A stretch of DNA of 64,000 nt from Pararhizobium sp. GTDB lineage: Bacteria; Pseudomonadota; Alphaproteobacteria; Rhizobiales; Rhizobiaceae. Location of the stretch: positions 1 through 64,000 of the forward strand of contig JAURWE010000061.1 of the NCBI GenBank assembly GCA_030655075.1. Reading direction: 5' to 3'. The notes under the pieces are model-generated. The model did no database searches, had not been told where the DNA came from, and worked only from the letters and a program-made list of their open reading frames with translations. Both the position numbers and the translations under genes were made by a program. Each line of letters starts with the position of its first letter. The stretch's first letter is position 1. This document shows positions 37,582 through 46,291 of the stretch, one piece after another.

Positions 37582-39555
37582 TCAAAGAGCGATCCGGTAG
37601 CGCGCAAATCCGTCCTCGGTCGGGCCGACCTCGCTGATCTTCAGGCCCTTCAGGTCCCCGATATAGTGCTGCGCCCGCGTTCCCGTATCGAAGACCACGG
37701 TGGCACCCGAGAGCGGCATGAAACTCCAGTTGGCGTCGGCCGACGGGTTGATCGTGCCCTCGGAGACGATGTAGCGCACGATGACGTCGCGGTTGGTGTC
37801 GGGGGCGGCAAAGATCACTTTGTCGCCGGTAATGCCCGGAAACGTGCCGCCGCCGCCGGCCCGGTAATTGTTGGTGACCACCACGAAGGCCTGGGCGGGA
37901 TCGATCGGCTTGCCATCGAACTGTAGATCGGCGATGCGCCGCGCCTCCGGGTTAACAAGCGCGCCGTCCTTGTCGTAGCGCGCAGGCTGCGACAGGTCGA
38001 TCCGGTAGGTGACGCCGTCGATGACGTCGAAATTGTAGGAAGGGAACTCCGTGTTGATCAGCGGCGCATCCTTGCCGCCGGCCTCCACCTGGTTGAAAAT
38101 CCCGGCCGACATTTCCAGCCATTCTTTCACGTCGGCGCCTGTGATCTTCACCGCCTGCACGGTGTTGGGATAGAGATAGAGATCGGCGACGTTCTTGATG
38201 GCGATGGCACCGGCCGGAACGTCGGTGTAGTATTCCGCACCGCCGCGGCCGCCCGCCTTGAAGGGAGCCGCCGCCGAGAGCACCGGCAGGTCCTTGTGCT
38301 CGGTCTCCTTCAGCATGTCCTTGATGTACCACAGCTGCGCTTTGCTGACGATCTGTACCGAAGGATCGTCGGCCACCAGCGCGAAGTAGGAGTAGAGCGG
38401 CGCCGTTGTCTTGCCGACGGGTGTGCGCACATAGGCAAGCGTGGCGTCGTGGTCCTTCTGCGCGGCCTTCAGCACCTCCGGCTTGTCCTGGACGTTGGGA
38501 ATGACGGCGTTGTCCTCGCGCCGGTAGATCGCCCGCGCTTCGCTGGTCGAACTGACCACGCGCCAGCTGCTGCCGTCTTTTTCCAGAAGCAGGTCGATCA
38601 GGCCGAGATGCGAGCCCCAGAAGCCGCCCATGACACCGGGTTTGCCGCCGATCAGGCCATTGGCATTGTCGACACCCGCAAATCCTTCGAACTTCGGGCC
38701 GGGAAAATCGAGATGGCTGTGACCGGTGACGATCGCGTCGATGCCCTTGATCGCAGCCAGCGGAATGGCCGCGTTTTCCAGATCTTCCGCATAGGCTTCC
38801 TGACCGATGCCGGAATGGCAGAGCGCCACGACGATGTCGGCACCTTCTTCGCGCATCTGCGGCACCCAGCCTTCTGCGGCGCGGACGATATCGCGGGCAT
38901 TGGCCTTGCCTTGCAGGTGCCCGGCGTCCCAGCCCATGATCTGCGGCGGCACGAAGCCGATGAGGCCGATCCGGATTGAATGCTGGTTGCCGTCGCCGTC
39001 CGTCACCTTGCGGTCGAGGATGACATAGGGCTTGAGAAACAGTTCGTCCTTGCGCGCATCCGCCGCCAGAAGGCCCTTTGTCAGATTGGCGCAGACGACC
39101 GGGAAATTCGCTCCGGCCAGAACCTTGAACATGAAATCGAGGCCATAGTTGAATTCGTGGTTGCCGAGCGTGCCGCAATCATAGCCGAGCACGTTCATAG
39201 CCGATATGACCGGATGCATGTCGCCATCCTTCATGCCGCGCTCATAGGCGATATAGTCGCCCATCGGATTGCCCTGCAGGAAGTCGCCATTGTCGACGAG
39301 GATGGCATTGGTAGCCTCGGCGCGGATGGCGTCAATGATCGAGGCGGTGCGGGCAAGGCCCAGCATGTCGTTCGGCTTGTCGCTGTAATAGTCATAGGGA
39401 AAGACATGCACATGCAGGTCCGTCGTTTCCATGATCCGCAGATGTGCCTGGTTGGCGGCGGCGCGGGCCGAAAACGGATGCAGCAGGATCAGCGCGGAGG
39501 AGCCGGCAAGGCCCTTGAGCACGGCGCGGCGCGGCATCGGATAGAGATCGTTCAT
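37582..39555 (-). CDS. cpdB: 2',3'-cyclic-nucleotide 2'-phosphodiesterase/3'-nucleotidase
   Basis: 657 residues, periplasmic, exported through Tat (MPRRAVLKGLAGSSALILL). The metallophosphatase domain shows METTDLHVHVFPYDY, ILVDNGDFLQGNP, GTLGNHEFNYGLDF and TGHSHLDFPG, the complete set of metal ligands. The C-terminal nucleotidase domain follows, with YSPTLY-type region replaced by NNYRAGGGGTFPG. It lets the cell use extracellular nucleotides as phosphate source. Monocistronic. Confidence 0.95.
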   Translation of the reverse strand: MNDLYPMPRRAVLKGLAGSSALILLHPFSARAAANQAHLRIMETTDLHVHVFPYDYYSDKPNDMLGLARTASIIDAIRAEATNAILVDNGDFLQGNPMGDYIAYERGMKDGDMHPVISAMNVLGYDCGTLGNHEFNYGLDFMFKVLAGANFPVVCANLTKGLLAADARKDELFLKPYVILDRKVTDGDGNQHSIRIGLIGFVPPQIMGWDAGHLQGKANARDIVRAAEGWVPQMREEGADIVVALCHSGIGQEAYAEDLENAAIPLAAIKGIDAIVTGHSHLDFPGPKFEGFAGVDNANGLIGGKPGVMGGFWGSHLGLIDLLLEKDGSSWRVVSSTSEARAIYRREDNAVIPNVQDKPEVLKAAQKDHDATLAYVRTPVGKTTAPLYSYFALVADDPSVQIVSKAQLWYIKDMLKETEHKDLPVLSAAAPFKAGGRGGAEYYTDVPAGAIAIKNVADLYLYPNTVQAVKITGADVKEWLEMSAGIFNQVEAGGKDAPLINTEFPSYNFDVIDGVTYRIDLSQPARYDKDGALVNPEARRIADLQFDGKPIDPAQAFVVVTNNYRAGGGGTFPGITGDKVIFAAPDTNRDVIVRYIVSEGTINPSADANWSFMPLSGATVVFDTGTRAQHYIGDLKGLKISEVGPTEDGFARYRIAL

Positions 39556-39684
39556 GAGAAAGTGGCTCCGTCATATTTGCCGGGGGACGCTGGGGCGGCA
39601 AATGGGCGTGGCGGGAGAAGATGGCGATGCCGGACCTGAGCACTCCAATATGACGCGAGTATGATCCGGCGGGCGAAATGAACC

Positions 39685-40449
39685 TCAGAGCCGGTAGGCT
39701 GGCTCGTCCTCGTCGAGAATCAGTTTCAGCTCGGCCAGATGCCGATCGGCCTGATCAGGATAATCATCCAGTTCCTTAGCCGTCTTCTCGGCGATATCGT
39801 CCGGCAGGATTCGCAGCTTCTGCCCGGTCTGCAGCGCCCTTATATAGGTCTCGGCGGCGCGCTCGAAATAATAGAGCCGGTTGAACGTATCGGCCACCGA
39901 CGAGCCGATGATCAGCACGCCGTGATTGCCCATGATCATCACCTTCTTCGACGGATCGGACAGGAGAGCAGCACATCGCTCGCCTTCCTCTTCGAAGGCA
40001 AGGCCGCCATAATTCTCGTCGATGACATAGCGATTGTAGAAGGTGGCGCAGTTCTGGTCGATCGGCGGCAGCCGGCTGTCGGCGAGCGAGGCGAGCACGG
40101 TGGCGTGGATCGAATGCACATGCATGACGCAGCGCGCATGCGGGCAGAGCCGGTGGATGCCGCCATGCAGACCCCAGGCGGTCGGGTCCGGCGCATCGGG
40201 ATGGTTCATGGCATCAGGGTCGTTGGCGTCGAGCAGGATGAGGTCGCTCGCCTTAAGCCGGGCAAAGTGCCGCTGGTTCGGGTTCATCAGAAACTGCGTG
40301 CCCTTGGGATTGACGGCAAGCGAGAAATGGTTGGCCACGGCCTCGTTCATGCCGAGCCGCGCGGTCCAGCGGAAGGCGGCGGCGAGATCGACGCGCTCAT
40401 CGTGGAACGGCACATTGTCATCGCGGCGAAGCGGCTGGGCGTTGGCCAT
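39685..40449 (-). CDS. Class II aldolase/adducin family protein
   Basis: 254 residues. The zinc site of the family is visible: GGIHRLCPHARCVMHVHSIHATVLA with HVHxxH and a later GNHGVLIIGSSVADTFNRLYYFERAA. The N-terminal NEAVANHFSLAVNPKGTQFLMNP is conserved. Members include fuculose-1-phosphate aldolase and related enzymes; substrate cannot be told. Upstream of lrp by about 110 bases but with its own gap. Confidence 0.88.
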   Translation of the reverse strand: MANAQPLRRDDNVPFHDERVDLAAAFRWTARLGMNEAVANHFSLAVNPKGTQFLMNPNQRHFARLKASDLILLDANDPDAMNHPDAPDPTAWGLHGGIHRLCPHARCVMHVHSIHATVLASLADSRLPPIDQNCATFYNRYVIDENYGGLAFEEEGERCAALLSDPSKKVMIMGNHGVLIIGSSVADTFNRLYYFERAAETYIRALQTGQKLRILPDDIAEKTAKELDDYPDQADRHLAELKLILDEDEPAYRL

Positions 40450-40558
40450 CTGTCAAATCTCCTTGCTGGGCTGGCCTGCATCATGGCCAAGCCTCTGAGA
40501 CCGGCAAAGCGAATTCTTGCCGCAATGTCAGAAATCGGGGCATGCACAAAACAAAGAC

Positions 40559-41020
40559 CTACAGCCCGACATTCGGCCGGTCGATGATTTCGCGCAGCGC
40601 AAAGCTGGAATTGATCTTCACCACGTGCGGCAGCGCCGAGAGCCAGTCGCGGTGGATGCGCTCGTAATCCTCCAGATCTTTGGCAGCGACGCGCAGGATA
40701 TAGTCGTATTCACCCGACATCAGGTAGCAGACGAGCACATTCGGGCAGAGCTTCACCGCCGTTTCGAATTCCGACAGCGTTTTGGCAAACTGCCCCGACA
40801 GCGAGATATGCACGATCGCGATCATCTTGTAGTCGAGGGCCTTCAGCGCGACGCGCGCGTGATAGCCGCTGATGACGCCGGATTTTTCCAGCATGTCGAG
40901 GCGCCGCGAACAGGCCGACGGCGACAGGCCGACGCGGTCTGCAAGGTCCGCATTGGAAATGCGTCCCTGTGCCTGAAGCGTGTTCAGAATCGCAGTATCG
41001 ATGGCATCCAAGGCTGGCAT
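40559..41020 (-). CDS. Lrp/AsnC-family regulator, probably of ald
   Basis: 153 residues. The helix-turn-helix is at about 18-45 (ISNADLADRVGLSPSACSRRL), followed by the RAM/ACT ligand domain (VHISLSGQFAKTLSEFE..., VCYLMSGEYDYILRVAAKDL). Divergent from the alanine dehydrogenase gene with 162 bases between starts and a palindrome in that gap, the usual arrangement of an alanine-responsive activator such as AldR. Confidence 0.92.
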   Translation of the reverse strand: MPALDAIDTAILNTLQAQGRISNADLADRVGLSPSACSRRLDMLEKSGVISGYHARVALKALDYKMIAIVHISLSGQFAKTLSEFETAVKLCPNVLVCYLMSGEYDYILRVAAKDLEDYERIHRDWLSALPHVVKINSSFALREIIDRPNVGL

Positions 41021-41045
41021 TGATGTTTCCTGCTAAAAATGGGAA

Positions 41046-41059
41046 ATTCTTGCAAGAAT
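41046..41059. promoter_or_regulatory. Perfect 14-nt palindrome between lrp and ald
   Basis: ATTCTTGCAAGAAT is a perfect inverted repeat, just upstream of the lrp start and 124 bases before ald. Half-site relatives (TTTGCAAGG, about 41090-41098) lie closer to ald. This is a good candidate operator for the adjacent Lrp-type protein. Confidence 0.6.
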
Positions 41060-41182
41060 ATTCGAAAACCGTTCTTCCGGCAAATGCACTTTGCAAGGAC
41101 ATTTCACCGGCCTTCTGATTGCATGGGGAACCCCGCAAGGAGCGGCGGGTTTTGCAGCAATAGATGTGAGAGGAACGCCAGA

Positions 41183-42301
41183 ATGCGTGTCGGTTGCCCG
41201 AAGGAAATCAAAAACCATGAATATCGTGTCGGCCTGACGCCCGGTGCCGTGCGGGAATATGTGGCGCACGGCCACGAGGTGATCGTCGAGACCAAGGCCG
41301 GTGCCGGGATCGGCGCCGATGACGACAGCTACCGCGCCGCCGGTGCAAAGATCGTCGCCACGGCCAGGGACATTTTCGAAAAGTCCGACATGGTGGTAAA
41401 GGTCAAGGAGCCGCAGCCCGGCGAATGGGTGCAACTGCGCGACGGCCAGATCCTCTACACCTACCTGCATCTGGCGCCCGATCCGGAACAGACCAGGGGG
41501 CTTCTGGCCTCCGGTGTGACGGCGATCGCCTACGAGACCGTCACCGACGAGCGCGGCGGCCTGCCGCTCCTGGCGCCGATGTCGGAAGTGGCCGGGCGTC
41601 TGGCGATCCAGGCCGGCGCTACCTCGCTGCAAAAGGCCAATGGCGGCCGCGGCATCCTGCTCGGCGGCGTTCCGGGCGTATTGCCCGCCAAGGTCACCGT
41701 GCTCGGCGGTGGTGTCGTCGGCCTGCATGCGGCGCGCATGGCCGTTGGCCTCGGCGCAGACGTCACCATTCTCGACCGTTCCATTCCCCGCTTGCGCCAG
41801 CTCGACGACCTCTTTGCCGGCCGCGTCCACACCCGCTATTCGACCATCGATGCGCTGGAAGAAGAGGTGTTTTCCGCCGATCTGGTCATCGGCGCCGTGC
41901 TGATCCCTGGTGCCGCCGCCCCGAAACTGGTGACCCGCGACATGCTGGGCGGCATGAAGAAGGGTGCCGTCATCGTCGATGTCGCGATCGACCAGGGCGG
42001 TTGCTTCGAGACCTCGCACGCCACCACCCATGCCGACCCGACCTTCGAGATCGAAGGCATCGTCCATTATTGCGTCGCCAACATGCCGGGCGCCGTGCCG
42101 GTCACCTCGGCACATGCGCTCAACAACGCGACCCTGCACTACGGCCTGGCACTTGCCGACCGGGGCCTGAAGGCGATTGCCGAAGACCGCCACCTGCGCG
42201 CCGGCCTCAACATCCATCGTGGCCGTGTCACCAGCCGGCCGGTGGCCGAGGCGCTGGGTTATGAGGTTTACGCGGCGGAAAGCGCGCTCGCCGTCGCGTA
42301 A
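41183..42301 (+). CDS. ald: Alanine dehydrogenase
   Basis: 372 residues, standard length. Oxidative deamination of L-alanine to pyruvate and ammonia with NAD. MRVGCPKEIKNHEYRVGLTPGAV is the family N-terminus; KVKEPQPGEW has the substrate Lys, YLHLAPD the catalytic His, and VLGGGVVGLHAARMAVGLGA the Rossmann loop. Start ATG 41183 follows AGAGGAA; the upstream in-frame ATG at 41039 overlaps the operator and is rejected. Confidence 0.96.
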   Translation: MRVGCPKEIKNHEYRVGLTPGAVREYVAHGHEVIVETKAGAGIGADDDSYRAAGAKIVATARDIFEKSDMVVKVKEPQPGEWVQLRDGQILYTYLHLAPDPEQTRGLLASGVTAIAYETVTDERGGLPLLAPMSEVAGRLAIQAGATSLQKANGGRGILLGGVPGVLPAKVTVLGGGVVGLHAARMAVGLGADVTILDRSIPRLRQLDDLFAGRVHTRYSTIDALEEEVFSADLVIGAVLIPGAAAPKLVTRDMLGGMKKGAVIVDVAIDQGGCFETSHATTHADPTFEIEGIVHYCVANMPGAVPVTSAHALNNATLHYGLALADRGLKAIAEDRHLRAGLNIHRGRVTSRPVAEALGYEVYAAESALAVA

Positions 42302-42309
42302 GACGGGTT

Positions 42310-42513
42310 TTCGATATATCTTCTCATGTCGAAACCTTAAATCATAGCCCTGCGGTCGCCTTGAAGAAGGCTGTAACCCCTGCCATATCAGAGCATCGGA
42401 TGCGAAAGCGTCCGGTGCGTTTTTATGCGCTCCGGCAGATTTCGATATAAAAAGATATATCGAACTCTGGACATTTCCAAATTGAATGTTATCTAAAGAT
42501 ATATCGAAAGATA
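42310..42513. promoter_or_regulatory. Three AAGATATATCGAA-type sites upstream of the PadR gene
   Basis: Related sequences: TTCGATATATCTT (42310-42322), TTCGATATAAAAAGATATATCGAA (42441-42464, a near-perfect 24-nt inverted repeat), and TATCTAAAGATATATCGAAAGATA (42490-42513). The last ends 22 bases before the ATG. The repeated core ATATATCGAA suggests the operators of the downstream PadR-type regulator acting on itself. Confidence 0.65.
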
Positions 42514-42535
42514 GTTTTTAACAGGAGACAACACA

Positions 42536-43198
42536 ATGTTTGGACGTATGAAAGACAAATTTGCCGGACGGCATGGCTGCGGCGAACGCGGCGACAGGCG
42601 CATGGAAGAATTCTTCGCCATGCGCGGTGGTCCGTTCCGGGGCCATCCCGGCCGGGGCGGGCGCGGCGATGGCCGTGGGTTCGGCGATGATGGCGAGGGC
42701 CGTATCGGCCGGTTCTTTGCCCAGGGCGACCTCAGGCTTCTGGTGCTGGCGCTAACCGAAACGGACCCCCGCCACGGCTACGAGATCATCAAGCATCTGG
42801 AAGATGTGACGGGCGGCTTCTACGTGCCGAGCCCCGGCGTCATCTACCCGACGCTGACCTATCTCGAAGAGGCCGGCTACATCATCGCCGAAGCCGATGG
42901 CAACAAGAAGCGCTATGCCATCACGCCGGAAGGCCGCGCCCATCTCGACGAGAACCGCCGGCTTGCCGACGCCATTCTCGAGCGTCTGGCTGAGTTCGGC
43001 GAAAAGGTTCGCCAGCGCCAGGAGCGCCGGGGCGGGCGGGATGCCGACACCGGTCCGGCCCTGCCGCGCAGCGTCGATTCGGCCCTGCTCAATCTGCGCG
43101 AAGTCATCGCCAAGAAGCTGCAGGCCGACGACGCCAAGGCCGGTGATCTGGTCCGCCTCCTGCTGCAGGTCGCCGACGACCTCGACAGCAAGAACTGA
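42536..43198 (+). CDS. PadR-family regulator, YqjI-like
   Basis: 220 residues. The N-terminal 60 are rich in Gly, Arg, His and Cys (GRHGCGERGDRRMEE, FRGHPGRGGRGDGRG), as in E. coli YqjI, which senses nickel/iron and controls the ferric-reductase gene yqjH. The winged-helix core has RFFAQGDLRLLVLALTETDP, HGYEIIKHLEDVTGG and PSPGVIYPTLTYLEEAGYI. AGGAGAC precedes the ATG. No yqjH-like target lies in the window; autoregulation is suggested by three operator-like sites upstream. Confidence 0.85.
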   Translation: MFGRMKDKFAGRHGCGERGDRRMEEFFAMRGGPFRGHPGRGGRGDGRGFGDDGEGRIGRFFAQGDLRLLVLALTETDPRHGYEIIKHLEDVTGGFYVPSPGVIYPTLTYLEEAGYIIAEADGNKKRYAITPEGRAHLDENRRLADAILERLAEFGEKVRQRQERRGGRDADTGPALPRSVDSALLNLREVIAKKLQADDAKAGDLVRLLLQVADDLDSKN

Positions 43199-43206
43199 CC
43201 CCGGCG

Positions 43207-43245
43207 TCCTTCTCCCTTCAAGGAGAAGGTGCCCGAAGGGCGGTT
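43207..43245. repeat. Intergenic repeat, CTCCCTTCAAGGAG type
   Basis: CCTTCTCCCTTCAAGGAGAAGG is a perfect hairpin followed by TGCCCGAAGGGCGG, a second one. Related to the element at 20673-20720. It directly follows the PadR stop and could end its transcript. Confidence 0.7.
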
Positions 43246-43272
43246 AAGGAGCTGACGGCACCCTAAACAATC

Positions 43273-43303
43273 GCGGCCCGGAAGCACTTCGCCTCCGGGC
43301 CGC
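43273..43303. terminator. Strong hairpin between the PadR and OmpA-family genes
   Basis: GCGGCCCGGA (43273-43282) pairs perfectly with TCCGGGCCGC (43294-43303). It lies between two converging stops. The T-run is weak on either strand, but place and strength suit a shared terminator. Confidence 0.6.
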
Positions 43304-43324
43304 ATCCATGTCAGAAACAGGGTC

Positions 43325-43876
43325 TTAGCGCACGAATTCGTCGATCCGGCGCAGGGTGACGCGGCGGTTGCGCCATTCCTCGTCCAGCGTCTGGACCAGC
43401 AGATAATCCTCGCCGTAACCGACGGTTTCCAGCGCGTAGGCCTGAATGCCGAATTCCTGCACCAGCAGCCATTTCAGCGAATCGGCGCGGCGCTCGGAGA
43501 GGATCTGGTTGGCATTGGCAGAACCGACAGCGTCCGTGTGACCCTCGATCAGGAAGCGGGCATTGCGGCGGCGGCGCAGCAGCTGTTCCATGGCCCGGGC
43601 GATCTCGCGCACTTTACGGTATTCCGAGCGCGGGATCTCGGCCGAGCCGAAGGCGAAGTTGATCGACTGGATGTCGATCGACGGTGCCTGGCTGCGCAGC
43701 TCGCGGCGGCGCTTGAAATCGCGGATGGTGACGCGTTCATCAGGCCGCAGGCGGTGGCGCGGCGTTGCTTCCAGCTTGCGCAGGATGACGGCCGAGGAGG
43801 GGGTGTCCTGGCCAAGCACGGCGTTTGGCAGGGCAAGGGCTGCGGCCAATCCGGCAATGAAAAAGCGGCGGTTCAT
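43325..43876 (-). CDS. OmpA-family peptidoglycan-binding lipid-free envelope protein
   Basis: 183 residues with a signal peptide (FFIAGLAAALALPNAVLG). The C-terminal domain carries NFAFGSAEIPRSEYRKV, FLIEGHTDAVGSANANQILSERRADSLK and VGYGEDYLL..EWRNRRVTL, the OmpA-C (peptidoglycan-binding) core. No beta-barrel precedes it, so it is a periplasmic linker protein. Start MNRRFFIAG (43876) is preferred over the upstream MKKTVEDDK. Confidence 0.88.
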   Translation of the reverse strand: MNRRFFIAGLAAALALPNAVLGQDTPSSAVILRKLEATPRHRLRPDERVTIRDFKRRRELRSQAPSIDIQSINFAFGSAEIPRSEYRKVREIARAMEQLLRRRRNARFLIEGHTDAVGSANANQILSERRADSLKWLLVQEFGIQAYALETVGYGEDYLLVQTLDEEWRNRRVTLRRIDEFVR

Positions 43877-44056
43877 CTTGTCGTCCTCGACAGTTTTCTT
43901 CAACTGACAAGACGTTTGACACAGCCACTTTGAAGGTTGCCTGAACCCTTTGTTGTCTGCCGTTCATCTTCCGGTTCAGGTCCCGACGAAAACATGCACG
44001 GAGAGAATGGCTTAAACGCATCGCATGACTCAATTTCTCGCGATGCGCTGACGCCG

Positions 44057-44623
44057 TCAGTCCTTCTTGGCGATGGCCAGAAGCTCGGCGGCGCTCAGCG
44101 GCGTCACCTCCGCATCGCTGGTGGCGACCGGCGAAAAACCGAACTGCTGGTAGAGCTGCAGCGCACGCGGATGGTCGAGATTGTTGGTGGTGACCTTGAC
44201 GACAACAGGGTTCAGCGCCCAGGCGGCATAGAGCGTTTGCAGCAGGAACCATTTGCCGAGCCCGAGGCCGAGCGCATGCCCGATCAGGCCGAAATGCGTC
44301 AGCTCCACCGTGTCCTCGTCCTGATGGAACAGCTCGAAGAAGCCGGCCGGTGCGCCGTTCACATAGATGACGCTGACCGAGTTGCGCTTGTCGTGCAGCA
44401 CCTTCGTCAGGTTCTCGTCGCTGAGGCGCAACCGGTCGATCCAGTGCCAGCGGCGGCCGACCTGCATGTAGAGAAAGCGGTAGAACGGCAGCGGAATGTT
44501 GGGCACGCGCATGATGGCGGTCTGAATGTTGATCGGCACCGGCAGGCTCTGTTTCGGCGCGGTGCGTGCTTCAAGCTCGGTAATGTGAACCGCGACCGGA
44601 TCCGGCGTCTTTCGCGCGACCAT
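44057..44623 (-). CDS. GNAT-family N-acetyltransferase
   Basis: 188 residues. The acetyl-CoA motif A is LIGHALGLGLGKWFLLQTLYAAW with ELTHFGL before it; HPRALQLYQQFGFSPV is motif B. Substrate unknown. It follows sseA by one base (TGAGATG), so the two are an operon. The longer frame to 44707 lies within sseA and is rejected. Confidence 0.87.
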   Translation of the reverse strand: MVARKTPDPVAVHITELEARTAPKQSLPVPINIQTAIMRVPNIPLPFYRFLYMQVGRRWHWIDRLRLSDENLTKVLHDKRNSVSVIYVNGAPAGFFELFHQDEDTVELTHFGLIGHALGLGLGKWFLLQTLYAAWALNPVVVKVTTNNLDHPRALQLYQQFGFSPVATSDAEVTPLSAAELLAIAKKD

Positions 44624-44624
44624 C

Positions 44625-45479
44625 TCAGGCCTTCCCGGTGACGATGGCCGTGTCCGGCCTTCCGCCCCATTCCGACCAGGAGCCGTCATAGAGCGTGTTG
44701 TCCTCATGGCCGAGCGACTGCAAGGCGAGCGTGATGATCGCCGCCGTGACGCCCGAGCCGCAGCTGGTGACGACGGGTTTTGACAGGTCGATGCCGGCGT
44801 CCTCGATCGTTTGCTTCAGGCTTGCCAGATCCTTGAATTTGCCACCCTCGGAAAACACCCCGGACGGCAGGCTTCTCGCACCCGGCATATGGCCAGAGCG
44901 CATGCCGGCGCGCGGCTCGGCCTCTTCGCCGGTAAAGCGCCCCGCACCGCGCGCATCGGCGATCTGCGAGGAACCGGAGGCAACGATATCCGTCATCTCT
45001 GCGAAGGATGTAACGGCGGCGGGGTTGAAGCTGGTCTTGAAGGTCACCGGGCCCGGTTCCGGCAGGTCGGTCTCGAGCGGCCGTCCGTCGCGCTTCCAGC
45101 CGTCGAGGCCGCCGTCCATGACGAAGACGTTTTTGGCGCCCATGGTGCGAAACAGCCACCAGGCGCGCGGCGCGGTAAAGATACCGGGGCCGTCATAGAC
45201 GACGATCGTGTCGGTTTCGCGGATCCCGAGCTTGCCCACCTGATCGGCAAAGAACTCCGGCGAGGGCAGGGTGTGCGGCAGGCCGCTCGTGTGGTCGGCA
45301 ATCGCGTCCTGATCGAAGAACACGGCGCCCGGCACATGGCCGGCGGCATATTCGGCAGCACCGTTGCGGTTCTGCGCCGGCAGGTACCAAGCTGCATCGA
45401 CGATGCGGAATTCCGGCGCGCCCAGCTGCTTCTCGACCCAGTCGGGGGAAACGACAAAACGGCTTTTCTCTGAGGACAT
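44625..45479 (-). CDS. sseA: 3-mercaptopyruvate sulfurtransferase
   Basis: 284 residues, two rhodanese domains. The first (about 10-130) is catalytically inactive; the second has the active-site loop VVTSCGSGVTAAI, whose CGSGVT form marks mercaptopyruvate (not thiosulfate) transferases. EYAAGHVPGAVFFD and GRFTGEEAEPRAGMRSGHMPGA are conserved. Operon with the GNAT gene downstream. Confidence 0.94.
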   Translation of the reverse strand: MSSEKSRFVVSPDWVEKQLGAPEFRIVDAAWYLPAQNRNGAAEYAAGHVPGAVFFDQDAIADHTSGLPHTLPSPEFFADQVGKLGIRETDTIVVYDGPGIFTAPRAWWLFRTMGAKNVFVMDGGLDGWKRDGRPLETDLPEPGPVTFKTSFNPAAVTSFAEMTDIVASGSSQIADARGAGRFTGEEAEPRAGMRSGHMPGARSLPSGVFSEGGKFKDLASLKQTIEDAGIDLSKPVVTSCGSGVTAAIITLALQSLGHEDNTLYDGSWSEWGGRPDTAIVTGKA

Positions 45480-45504
45480 GATCTTCTCCTGTCAGGCGAT
45501 ATCC

Positions 45505-45549
45505 AAGCATGATGCCGAAACGTGTACGCGGTTTGCGGACATCATGCTT
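45505..45549. repeat. Palindromic repeat overlapping the AlaX gene end
   Basis: AAGCATGATG (45505-45514) is mirrored by CATCATGCTT (45540-45549) with CGAAACG...CGGTTTGCG inside. It is the same general class as 34241-34289. The stop codon of the editing gene lies within its right arm. Confidence 0.75.
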
Positions 45550-46285
45550 CACTCATCGGCGTGCCGAATCGAATTCGGAAGCGCCGGTTCTCTTTACCCT
45601 TCTTCTCGATCTTTGCGATGAAGATGGCGCCGACTTCCTGCGTTTCGGACACATGCGTGCCGCCGCAGGGCTGGCTGTCGATGGCCGAATCCGCGCCGAT
45701 GCAGACCAGCGAAACCCGTCCGAGGCCGATGGGCGGGCGAACATTCTTAGATTTGACGATGGCGGGATTGGCGGCAAGCTCGGCATCAGTGATCCATTGC
45801 AGCGTCACCGGATGGTTCTGCGCCACCAGCGCCATCATGTCGGCGGTCACCCGGTCCTTGTCGATCGTCTCACTCATGTCGAAATCGACCCGGCTTTCCT
45901 CCTCCCCGACGGCAGCGCCGGTGATCGGGTAGGGGCACACGACGGAGAGCAGGTGGCAGGCCGTATGCATGCGCATCAGCCGGTAGCGGCGCGGCCAGTC
46001 GATGTGCAGAACCAGTGTTTCGCCGACCTTCGGCCTTGACTGGTCGGCAAGCGGAATATGAAGAATGATGTCCTTGTTCGCACCGTGAATGGTCTGCCCG
46101 AGCGCGATGCGGCTGCCATCGGCACGCTCCAGAAAACCTGTGTCGCCTGGCTGGCCGCCGGAGGTGGCGTAGAAGCAAGTCTGGTCGAGTTCGATGCTGC
46201 CATCGTCATGAACCGCCGTCACCGCCGCTTCTGAGGTCGAGAGATAAAAATCATCCCGGAAAAGAGCGGCAACGGATGCGGTCAT
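45542..46285 (-). CDS. Alanyl-tRNA editing protein (AlaX type)
   Basis: 247 residues. Free-standing trans-editing domain that hydrolyses Ser- or Gly-tRNA(Ala). The zinc site is complete: HTACH (MRMHTACHLLSV) and CGGTHV near the end. QTCFYATSGGQPGDTG is the shared AlaRS N-editing motif. The last codons run into the palindromic repeat. Six bases separate its start from the cysK stop, so the two are co-transcribed. Confidence 0.92.
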   Translation of the reverse strand: MTASVAALFRDDFYLSTSEAAVTAVHDDGSIELDQTCFYATSGGQPGDTGFLERADGSRIALGQTIHGANKDIILHIPLADQSRPKVGETLVLHIDWPRRYRLMRMHTACHLLSVVCPYPITGAAVGEEESRVDFDMSETIDKDRVTADMMALVAQNHPVTLQWITDAELAANPAIVKSKNVRPPIGLGRVSLVCIGADSAIDSQPCGGTHVSETQEVGAIFIAKIEKKGKENRRFRIRFGTPMSEA

Positions 46286-46291
46286 GCAAAT

